From Mantamonas sphyraenae (lineage: Eukaryota; CRuMs; Mantamonadidae): a stretch of DNA of 64,000 bases. Positions 30,733 through 41,500 of this stretch are shown in pieces. The number at the start of each line of letters is the position of its first letter. Positions within the stretch are counted from its first letter, which is position 1. The stretch covers positions 62,001 through 126,000 of the forward strand of contig JAPMXV010000029.1 of assembly GCA_026936335.1 (NCBI GenBank). The letters are read 5' to 3'. Both the position numbers and the translations under genes were made by a program. The notes beneath the pieces are model-generated. The model had not been told where the DNA came from and ran no database searches. It saw nothing but the letters and a program-made list of their open reading frames with translations.

Positions 30733-32324
30733 ATGTCCAACATGCTGGCAGCACACGCTGGTTGCGCCATGGCACAACAGCCCGCCCGTGTGATGGCCTT
30801 CCGAGTGTGTGCCTGTGCGGCCGATGGTGCGGCTGCTTGTCCAGAAACGGTTAAACCCTGCCCCCCCGCCTCCTCGCCTCGTGACGACGACCCATGCGTG
30901 GCAGACCTCACTGACCCTCCCCGTCGTCGCTATCTCTCCAGGCTGCCCCCTCGTCGACTGAAAAGGGCGATGCCCTGACGCCTACAAAGGGAGGCAACAA
31001 ACGGGTGAATGTGCTCATCATGACAAACGCCATGCTCCAGATCTTCCTCACAGGAGGTGTTGTGTACGGTTTCCCGTCCCTTGTGGCCAAGGCAAGCAAG
31101 GAGGGTGTGCTGTCGTCTGTGTGTGCCAACCCGGTGCGCGGAGAGCTGTGCACCGAGCAGAACGTGATTCTGAACCTGAGCTATGTCCTGGGGGGTCTTG
31201 TGACACAGGCGTCGCGCCTGTGGGTTGGCGCTGCGCAGGACTACTTTTCTGCCACGCGAGAGAACCCGTACATGGTCATGGGAATTGGCGTGCTCGTGCC
31301 GCACATCCTGGCAGCGATCACGCTTGCGTTTGCGACCGAGAGCGCGTTCCTGTTTTATCTGGGCGTTATGCTGCTCGGCTTTTCTGGGCCAGGGACGCAG
31401 ACGATTGCGGTGCAGCTCGCGAGCCACGAAGAGTTTGCCGACCGCAAGGACTTGCTTGTTGGTGTTTCCGTGACCTTCTTTGCGGCGTCATCTGCCGTGT
31501 TTCTGGTCATGGAGCGGGTTGTGGCCTCGTGGACAGTGTGCTTCCTTGTGTACGCCGGCATACTTGTGCTGATGGCGGTTGTGTCTGCGCTGGTGTACGG
31601 ACAGGAAAGTCCGATTCTGAAAGTGAGGGCAAACGACAACGAGGTGCGGGTCGTGCGGTCCACATACGATCGTGACGCGCAGCCACTCGCCCGCATCGTC
31701 TTTGGGCGCGAGTTTGCGATGTTCCTCCTCGGCTGGAAGACCACTGTCCTCGTTTTTTCACAGGGGTTGTTGGGGACGGTTCCAACGTATCTTCTGCAGG
31801 CCGGGTTGTCCAATGCGCAGGTTATCGAGTACTCGGCTGTTCTCACTGCCATCAACTCTGCCAGTGGAGTGTTGGCGCCGCTGCACGGCTTGCTCATAAG
31901 GCGGTTTGGGCACCGCGCGGGAATGCTCACCGTGGCGTTGGCAAACCTGGCCAGTGGGGTGCTGCTGCTCACAAGCACTGCTCCGGTCTCTTTCTACTTG
32001 TTTTCAATCACGTTCTCTTATGGGAGACGAGGCCTCTTCACCAGCGGCATTGCCTATAGCGGGTCCTTCTCGAACCTGCACTTGGGAAAGGTTATCGGCG
32101 TGGCACTGTCTGCAAGTGCGTTTGTGGCGGCTGCAGCGCAAGCTGGCATGGTCGCATGGGGTCTGGGAGTGGGCAGTTTCGTCGGACCCTACGCTGTCAT
32201 GCTGGGGCTTGTCGGCGTTGCTCTGATCTACGCATCCATCACAAACGTCAGTGGTCACGTGATTGAACCAGTGGAGACGGCCGAGTTGGTTACAGTCGCT
32301 GCAGTGCGCCGGGACTCGCCATAG
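30733..32324 (+). CDS. MFS transporter, SLC43-like
   Basis: The main exon, 30942-32324, follows an acceptor TATCTCTCCAG. A plausible first exon is 30733-30849, joined in phase 0 by a 92-nt intron beginning GTTAAA; this part is less certain. The main frame encodes about 12 hydrophobic segments. The first segment and loop (GGVVYGFPSLVAKASKEGVL, then a CTEQN box) resemble the SLC43 subgroup of the major facilitator superfamily. SLC43 members carry neutral amino acids, and SLC43A3 carries purine nucleobases. Because xanthine dehydrogenase and HIU hydrolase are nearby, a purine substrate is an attractive inference but is not shown. An F-box-like relic begins ~90 bp downstream. Confidence 0.75.
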
Positions 32325-32413
32325 ATGCACGGTGACAAAATACAGTACATTGTGGATGGTGGACACCGCGGAAGGGTGACGAGGTGTTCTGGATGGGATG
32401 GAAGTGGTGGGGA

Positions 32414-32537
32414 TGTGATGGTGATGAATAGGGAGGAGCGGGAGGCGCATGTGGAGGAGAGAGGGTGGGAAGGATGGATGACACTTCCGGATGAGGTACT
32501 GGAGAGGGTGATTAGGAGGGTGGAGAGAGGGGGGTGA
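32414..32537 (+). pseudogene. LRR/F-box-like gene 3'-end relic
   Basis: Encodes MNREEREAHVEERG, then MTLPDEVLERVIRRVERGG and a stop. This corresponds to the last residues of the LRR gene at 5550-7044 (MNGEEREAM... MTLPDEVMERVIEWVGRG) with a deletion between the blocks. It ends 30 bp from the stop of the convergent giant gene. Confidence 0.6.
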
Positions 32538-32567
32538 CTGGAAAGGGTGTGGGAATGTAGGGCTGGT

Positions 32568-35500
32568 TCATTCGAGGCGCTGGCGTTTGGAGGAGGAGGA
32601 GGAGGAGGAGGAGGAGGAGGAAGGGTTTTTGCGCTTGGGGAGGGTGAACGAGGGGATAGGGTAGGCGTTGACGAGTGCGATGGTGGTGGGTCGGGTGGTG
32701 ATGTGGGGTGTGATGCGGTCGATGAGGGTGTGGAGGAGGGTGTGCAGTGTGGCGTCGCTGGGTTTGGGGTTGTCGAGCCAGGCGATCTTGAGGGAGAGGG
32801 AGGTGACGCCGCGGGTGAGGGTAGTGCTGATGGCAGGTTGCACCTGCTGATAGGTGGTGTGTGGTCTGAGGAGGCGGACAAAGAAGGCCAGGTCGACAGG
32901 CGGCACGCCAACGTTGCCCAGCGCCAGGATGATGTGTCGCACCAGAGACAGCAGGTCGCCGTGGATGATCAACTCACGCAGTGCCTGGTGCTCGTGCGCG
33001 TACTGATGGCGAGGGTACTTGGCTGAGCGTGCCTTCATGTATGCCAGCAGCGTCTGGAACTCCCGCGCCGTGCAGCTGCCACGCTCGTCGCTTGTTCTCT
33101 GCACTGCCCAGCCACTGCGCACAGACTCGGGATGCCACTTGTCCACCTCGGTGATGGTGAGGTGGTGGTCATAGTCGCATTGAATCCAGTGCGGGTCGCT
33201 GTCGCTATCAGCAGGGCGTCGTGCTTTCTGCAGCCACAGCTGGGTCTGCTCGTGCTCCTTCCAGGTGGTGGGATGGGGTCTGTCGCCGAGAGTGTCCATC
33301 TCTGTCATGAGCAGGTGGAGGAGGGCGTAGTTGGGGTCGCCGTGGTCGTGTGGCTCCTCCAGCCAGCACACCTTCAACTCAGCCTTGGTCACACCCATGG
33401 CCAGGCCAGCGTGGAGGATGGCATGGCTGCACGCCGTTTGATCCATCTCACGGCCGTGAAGGGTGAGGCAGAGTGCCATGTCGCCCTGGGAGAGGGGAAT
33501 GTTGCCCAGAGCGAGCTGAATCTGTCGGACAAGCGTCAGCAGCGTGCCATGACAGACCACAACACGTGCCTGCAGGGTCATGAGGTCGGAGATGTCGTCG
33601 AGAGGATGCTCGTTGGCCAGGGTGTGCATGTGCTTCAGCAGTGCCGTGTGCTCCTCCTTGTTGCTGTGGCTGCGCCTGCGCCACCTCTTCCAGCCACAGC
33701 GCACAACGCCATCTGGCAGTCCATCCTCCACGGCCATCTTCTCCTCCTCTGTGGGCTCGGGCAGAACTAGCTTGGGGATGTCGAGGGTGTTGACGGCGTC
33801 AGTGGTGGTGGGGCGGGTGGTGATGTGGGGTGTGATGCGGTCGATGAGGGTGTGGAGGAGGGTGTGCAGTGTGGCGTCGTTGCGTTTGGGGTTGTCGAGC
33901 CAGGCGATCTTGAGGGAGAGGGAGGTGACACCGTGGCTGAGGGTGATGCCGATGGCACCTTGCACCTGCTGGTAGGTGAGGTTTGGCCTGAGGAGGCGGA
34001 CAAAGAAGGCCAGGTCGACAGGCGGCACGCCAACGTTGCCCAGCGCCAGGATGACGTGTCGCACAAGGGACTGCTGGTTTCCATTGTTGATCAGCTCACG
34101 CAGTGCATGGAGCTCGTGTGTGTGCTGATGGCGAGGGTGCTTGGCTGCACGTGTCTTCATGTGTGCCAGCAGCGTCTGGAACTCTCGCGCCGTGCAGCTG
34201 CCACGCTCGTCGCTGGGAGTACCCTTGGTCCAGCCACTGCGCACAGACTCTGGATGCCACTTGTCCACCTTGATGGTGGTATCGAGATGGTGGTCGTAGT
34301 CACATTGTGTCCAGTGTGGGTCGCTGTCGTTGTCAGCAGGGCGTCGTGCTTTCTGCAGCACCAGTTGGGTCTGCTCGTGCTCCTTCCAGGTGGTGGGGTG
34401 GGGCCTGTCGCCGAGAGTGTCCATCTCGCTCATGAGGAGGTGGAGGAGGGCGTAGTTGGGGTCGCCGTAGTCGTGTGGCTCCTCCAGCCAGCACACCTTC
34501 AACCCAGCCTTTGTCACACCCATGGCCAGACCAGCGGCGTGGATGGCACTGCTGCACGCCATTTGATCCATGCCACGGCCGAGAAGGGTGAGGCACAAGG
34601 CCATGTCGCCCTGGGAGAGAGGAATGTTGCCCAAAGCGAGCTGAATCTGTCGGACCAGCGTGCGCAGGGTGCCATGGCAGACCACAACACGCGCCTGCAG
34701 GGTCATGAGATCGGTGATGTCGTCGATGGGATGCTCATTGGCCAGGGTGTGCATGTGCTTCAGCAGTGCCGTGTGCTCCTTCTTGTTGCTGTGGCTGCGC
34801 TCGTCACTGGGCCCCATTGTCCAGCCACTGCGCACAACACCATCTGGCAACTTGATCTTCTTGTCCACGCCTGCTTTCTTCCGTGCGCCGGTGTCTCCGT
34901 TCATGGCACTCCTTGCCCGTGTGCTCGACGTTCCTGTCTCGGTGCCACTGCCAGCCGTGACCCTGCGCCTGCGCTGTCCGTTGCCTTTCATCTTCTGTGG
35001 ACCAGTACGACGGCGAGCGTGCCCTCTACCGTTGCCTCTCGGCTGCCACTCGTCCGCGCCCTCCTGCTCCATGTCGTCGCTGTCGTCGTCGCTGTCATCT
35101 TCCGGCATGTACTCCTCATCCATGGCATCACCAGCGTCTGCAAACCTGAATGAACCCCCAGTTTCCACCTCGTCGTCCACGGGCTGCTGGGGTGCGTCGT
35201 TTGCCTCGCCGTCTACCTCGTACGCCTCCATCCATGAGCTGCTCATCCACTCTGAGTTACTGGAGGGTGACCGTGGTTCAATGTGGCCAAAGTTCAGTAC
35301 CATCAGGTCCTCCACGTCACCAGTGTCATGTGTGTGCGTATCCTGGTCTGCGTCGTCGTCGTCGTCGCTGTCTCCAGTCTGCCGTGTGGCCTGGTGGGAG
35401 GAGGAGGACGATGTGGTGGTGGTGGATGTGGTCCGTGTGATGCCGACAAACGCAGGGCTGATGCGTTTGGGGACGCGGTTGTGGTTCGTGGTGGGTTGAG

Positions 35501-38500
35501 CAGGCGGAGGGTGCGACGGAGGCTGAGCGAAGCGCATCTGGGCGGTTTGTCGCGGCTGAGGAGGAGGCGGAGGAGGATAGGCGTAGTATGGGTGGCCCTG
35601 ATGAGCATAAGCGTGGTGTTGCTGCTGGGGATAGGTGTTGACAGGGACCCAGATGATGGGTGGTTGTGGGTGCTGGTACGGGTTTTGTACGCCAGAGACG
35701 GGCGGCATGTTCGGAAACGGCTGGGCAGCCATGGGAGGGACCATGTACGCATCGCTGTGGGAAGATGAAAGGGGACACACCTCCTCTTCCACACGTTGCC
35801 TCTTCTCCACCTCATCCTCCTCCTGTTCGTTCTTGCGCTTCCTCTTCTCTTGCTCCACCACCTTGTTCATCAGAAAGTACGGATGCAGCTCCAGAGGGCC
35901 ATACTCGCCACGGCCGAAGGCCTCATTGCAGATCGTCACTGCCAAGTTCGCAACCTTCTTTGCCCGGACCTCCCCCAGAATCCCCAGGGCAGTGTGTACA
36001 CCCAGAAGCAACGTCACCCCAGTCAAGTCTTGCAGCTCGCCCTCGGGGACTGATTGATTCCATCCTTGGCTGTTCTGATTCAGAAATGTCTTCAACCCGT
36101 CCAGGTCAGCATGATTCTTCTCGTACTCGTCCAGAGTCGTCTTCAGTGCAGCCAGGCATGTTTTGTCGCATGCCCGGTTGTAGGCCTTAACCAATTCCAC
36201 CACCGCGTTCACCTCCTGCTTGGCGCGCTCTCTGGTCAAGGGGACTGGACGGTCTCTCTTGTCACTGTTGTTGCCGAAAGCGTGACGATTGCGGTGGTTC
36301 TCAGCAACGTAGGCGGTGTCTGGGAGCTGGACATCCAATGCGCTGCTTTCGTACAGATGTGCCCGCATAAAACGTAGCACCTCTTGCTCTTCACTCCAGT
36401 CATCCGGATGAGGCACATCCGTCAGTGCCAGCAACGAGAGATGGAGGAGCCGTTGCTGGTCCTCTGTCGTCAGCGAAATGCTTTCCTCTGGGTTCTTCGC
36501 GCTGCGATAAACCAACGGCAGCGAGAGGCCGGCACTCGCCACGCATGTAAGATCGTCGCTGTCCTCCGCCACGACACCCAAGCACGCGTAATCGGACCCC
36601 TCCGTGGCGATCCAGTCGACCAGCAATGTGTCTGCCTCTGCCATACGCGATTGGTCCTCAGGCACCATGACACTCCTCCCAGAATTGACCAAGGCAGCAG
36701 CACAAAGCCTGTACCGAATCGCCTTGCTTTGTTGAAGGAGATCGCGCGTCCGGGACGCCGTTCTCAGCGTCTCGACGAACCACGTTCGGCTCTTGTATCC
36801 CGCGCCGCCGCACAGTAGCAGCAGGTCATCGTCCGTCCCGGGATGTTCGGTAAAGAAAATGGCCTCGCGTGGGCAGGGCTCAAGGCTGCGTTCGAGCTCA
36901 GCCTGCAATGATTTCATGGCGTTTTCCACGCGCGTTTCGCTGTCCTCTGCAAGGGTACCCCAATGCATACGCCTGAGCGTGAGGAACGTGTAGAGCCCGC
37001 AGTCGACCAGCCAGACTTCGGGTTGGACCGGAGTATTCGTTTCGGCCATCTTGCGCGCAATTTTGAGAAGTGCAGACTTGCTATTGCGTCGCAAGCGCAC
37101 GTCGGTGGTGGGCGGCGGGACATCGTCGCAGTGTGTCCAGTGTGGGTCGCTGTCGTTGTCAGCAGGGCGTCGTGCTTCCTGCAGCCACAGCTGGGTCTGC
37201 TTGTGCTCCTTCCAGGTGGTGGGATGGGGCCTGTTGCCAAGGGTGTCCATCTCTGCCATGAGCAGGTGGAGAAGGGCGTAGTTGGGGTCGCCGTGGTCGT
37301 GTGGCTCCTCCAGCCAGCCCACCTTCAACCTAGCCTTTGTCACACCCACGGCCAGACCAGCGCCGGTGATGGCATTGCTGCATGCACGTGGATCCATGTC
37401 ACGGCCGAGAAGCGTGAGAAAGAAGGCCATGTCGCCCTGGGAGAGGGGAATGTTGCCCAGAGCGAGCTGGATCTGTCGGACCAGCCCGGACATGGATGCA
37501 TTGCAGATCACAACACGGGCATACAGGTTCATGATGTCGCGGGTGACGTCGGTAGGACGCTGGTTGGCCAAAGTGTGCATGTGGTTCAGCAGTGTCGTGT
37601 GTTCCTTCTTGTTGCTGTGGCTGCGCCTGCGCCACCCCTTCCAGCCACTGCGCACAACGCCGTCTGGCAGTCCTTCCATGGCCATCAACTCCTCCTCTGT
37701 GGGCTCGGGCAGAACAAGCGCGGTGATGTCGAGGGCGTTGACGGCAGCGACAGTGGTGGGGCGGGTGGTGATGTGGGGTGTGATGCGGTCGATGAGGGTG
37801 TGGAGGAGGGTGTGCAGTGTGGCGTCGCTGGGTTGGAGGCTGTCGAGCCAGGCGATCTTGAGGGAGAGGGAGGTGACCCCGCGGGCGAGGGTGGCGCTGA
37901 TGGAAGAAATGACCTCGTTGTAAGTGAGGCGTGGCCTGATGAGGCGGACAAAGAAGGCCAGGTCGACAGGCGGCACGCCCACGTTGCCCAGTGCCAGGAT
38001 GATGTGTCGCACCAGGGACAGCAGGTCGCCGTGGATGATCAGCTCACGCAGTGCCTGGTTCTCATGTGTGTACTGATGGCGAGGATGCTTAGCTGCGCGA
38101 TCCTTCAGGTGTGCCAGCAGCGTCTGGAACTCCCGCACCGTGCAGCTGCCACGCTCGTCGCTGGAATTCTGCGCTGCCCAGCCACTGCGCACAGACGCAG
38201 GATGCCACTTTCCCCCCTCGGTGGTATCGAGATGGTGGTCGTAGTCACATTGTGTCCAGTGTGGGTCGCTGTCGTTGTCAGCAGGGCGGCGTGCTTCCTG
38301 CAGCCACAGTTGGGTCTGCTCGTGCTCCTCCCTGGTGGTGGGGTGGGTCCTGTCGCCGAGAGTGTCCATCTCTGTCATGAGGAGGTGGAGGAGGGCGTAG
38401 TTGGGGTCGCCGTGGTCGTGTGGCTCCTCCAGCCAGCACACCTTCAACCCAGCCTTGGTCACACCCATGGCCAGGCCAGCGTGGAGGATGGCATGGCTGC

Positions 38501-41500
38501 ACGCCTGTTGATCCATGTCACGGCCGAGAAGGGTGAGGCAGAGGGCCATGTCACCCTGGGAGAGGGGAATGTTGCCCAGAGCGAGCTGAATCTGTCGGAC
38601 AAGCGTCAACAGGGTGCCATGGCAGACCACAACCCGCGCCTGCAGGGTCATCAGGTCGGGGATGTCGTCGATGGGATGCTCGTTGGCCAGGACGTGCATG
38701 TGGTTCAGTAGTGCCGTGTGCTCCTTCTTGTTGCTGTGGCTGCGCTCATTGCTACGCCAGGTTGTCCAGCCACTGCGCACGACGCCATCTGGCAGTCCAC
38801 CCACCACTTCCATCTCCTCCTCCTCGGTGGGCTCGGGCAGAACTAGCTCGGGGATGTCGAGGGTGTTGACGGCGTCGATGGTGGTGGGGCGGGTATTGAT
38901 GTGGGGTATGATGCGGTCGATGAGGGTGTGGAGGAGGGTGTGCAGTGTGGCGTCGCTGGGTTGGAGGCTGTCGAGCCAGGCGATCTTGAGGGAGAGGGAA
39001 GTGACGCCGCGGGTGAGGGTGGTGTTGACGGCAGATTGCACCTGCTGATAGGTGAGTTGTGGCCTGAGGAGGCGGACAAAGAAGGCCAGGTCGACAGGCG
39101 GCACGCCAACGTTGCCCAGCGCCAGGATGATGTGTCGCACCAGGGACTTCAGGTCGCCGTGGATGATCAGCTCACGCAGTGCATGGTTCTCGTGTGCATG
39201 CTGATGGCGAGGGTGCTTGGCTGCGCGATCCTTCATGTGTGCCAGCAGCGTCTGGAACTCCCGCGTCGTACAGCTGCCTCGCTCGTCTGCGGTGTTGCTC
39301 CAGCCACTGCGCACAGACACAGGATGCCACTTGTCCACCTTGGTGGTGGTGGCAAGGTGGTGGTCGTAGTCGCATTGCGTCCAATGGGGGTCGCTGTCGT
39401 TGTCAGCAGGGCGTCGTGCTTTCTGCAGCCACAGCTGGGTCTCCTCGTGCTCCTTCCAGGTGGTGGGATGGGGCCTGTCGCCGAGCATGTCCATCTCTGT
39501 CATGAGCAGGTGGAGGAGGGCGTAGTTGGGGTCGCCGTGGTCGTGTGGCTCCTCCAGCCAGCACACCTTCAACCCAGCCTTTGTCACACCCATGGCCAGA
39601 CCAGCGTGGGGGATGGCATTGCTGCATGCGTATTGATCCACGTCACGGCCGAGAAGGGTGAGGCAGAAGGCCATGTCGCCCTGGGAGAGGTGAATGTTGC
39701 CCAGAGCGAGCTGAATCTGTCGGACAAGCGTCAACAGAGTGCCATGGCAGACCACAACACGCGCCTGCAGGGTCATGAGGTCGGGGATGTCGTCGATGGG
39801 ATGCTCGTTGGCCAGGGCGTGCATGTGGTTCAGCAGTGCCGTGTGCTCCTTCTTGTTGCTGCGGCTGCGCTCGTCACTGTGTCCCATTGTCCAGCCACTG
39901 CGCACGACGCCACCTGGCACTCCATCCTCCACGGCCAACTTCTCCTCCTTCGTTGGCTCGGGCAGAACTAGCTCGGGGATGTCGAGGGTGTTCACGGCGT
40001 CGAAGGTGGTGGGGCGGGTGGTGATGTGGGGTGTGATGCGGTCGATGAGGGTGTGGAGGAGGGTGTGCAGTGTGGCGTCGCTGGGTTTGGGGTTGTCGAG
40101 CCAGGCGATCTTGAGGGAGAGGGAGGTGACGCCGCGGGTGAGGGTGTCCTTGATGGCAGTTTGCACCTGTTTGCAGGTGAGGTGTGGCCTGAGGAGGCGG
40201 ACAAAGAAGACCAGGTCGACAGGCGGCACGCCAACGTTGCCCAGTGCCAGGGTGATGTGTCGCACCAGGGACTTCAGGCTGCCGTTGTTGATCAGCTCAC
40301 GGAGTGCATCGTGCTCGTGTGTGTGCTGATGGCGTGGGTACTTGGCTGCACGTGTCTTCATGTGTGCCAGCAGTGTCTGGAATTCACGCGCCGTGCAGCT
40401 GGCACGCTCGTCGCTGGGACCTTTGGTCCAGCCACTGCACGCTGACTCAGGATGCCACTTGTCCACCTTGGTGGTGGTGGCAAGGTGGTGGTCGTAGTCG
40501 CATTGTGTCCAGTGTGGGTCGCCGTCGTTGTCAGCAGGGCGTCGTGCTTCCTGCAGCAACAGCTGGGTCTGCTTGTGCTCCTCCCTGGTGGTGGGATGGG
40601 GCCTGTCGCCGAGAGTGTCCATCTCTGTCATGAGCAGGTGGAGGAGGGCGTAGTTGGGGTCGCCGTGGTCGTGTGGCTCCTCCAGCCAACACACCTTCAA
40701 CCCAGCGTTTGTCACTCCCATGGCCAGACCAGCGCATCGGATGGCATTGCTGCACGCATGTTGATCCATATCGCGGCCGAGAACGGTGAGGCAGAAGGCC
40801 ATCTCACCCTTGGAGAGGGGAATGTTGCCCAGAGCGAGCTGAATCTGTCGGACCAGCGTCAACAGGGTGCCATGGCAGACCACAACACGCGCCTGCAGGG
40901 TCATGAGGTCGGGGATGTCGTCGATGGGATGCTCGTTGGCCAGAGTGTGCATGTGCTTCAGCAGCAGAGCCGTGTGCTCCTGGTTGTTGCTGCGGGTGCG
41001 CTCATCCCTGCGTCCCGCTCTCCACCCTTTGCGCACAACACCATCTGGCAACTTGTTCTTCTTGTCATCGCCTGCGTTCTTCCGTGCGCCGTTGTCTCCG
41101 TTCATGGCCATCCTAGCCAGTGTGCTCGACGTTCCTGTCTCTGTGCCACTGCCAGCCGTGACCCTGCCCCTGCGCTGTCCGCTGCCTTTTTGTGAACCAG
41201 TACGATGGCTGGTGTGGCCTCCACTTGTGCGACTCGGCTGCCACTCGTCCGCGCCCTCCTGCTCCATGTCGTCTGTGTCGTCGTCGCTGTCGTCTTGCGG
41301 CAAGTACTCCTCATCCATGGCATCACCAGTGTCTGCAAACCTGAATGAACCCCCCGTTTCCACCTCGTCGTCCACGTGCTGCTGGGTTGCGTCTTCTGCC
41401 CCACCGTCTTCTTCGTACGCCTCCATCCATGAGCTGCTCATCCACTCTGGGTTGCTGGAGATTGACAGTGGCTCAAGGTGGCCAAAGTTCAGTACCATCA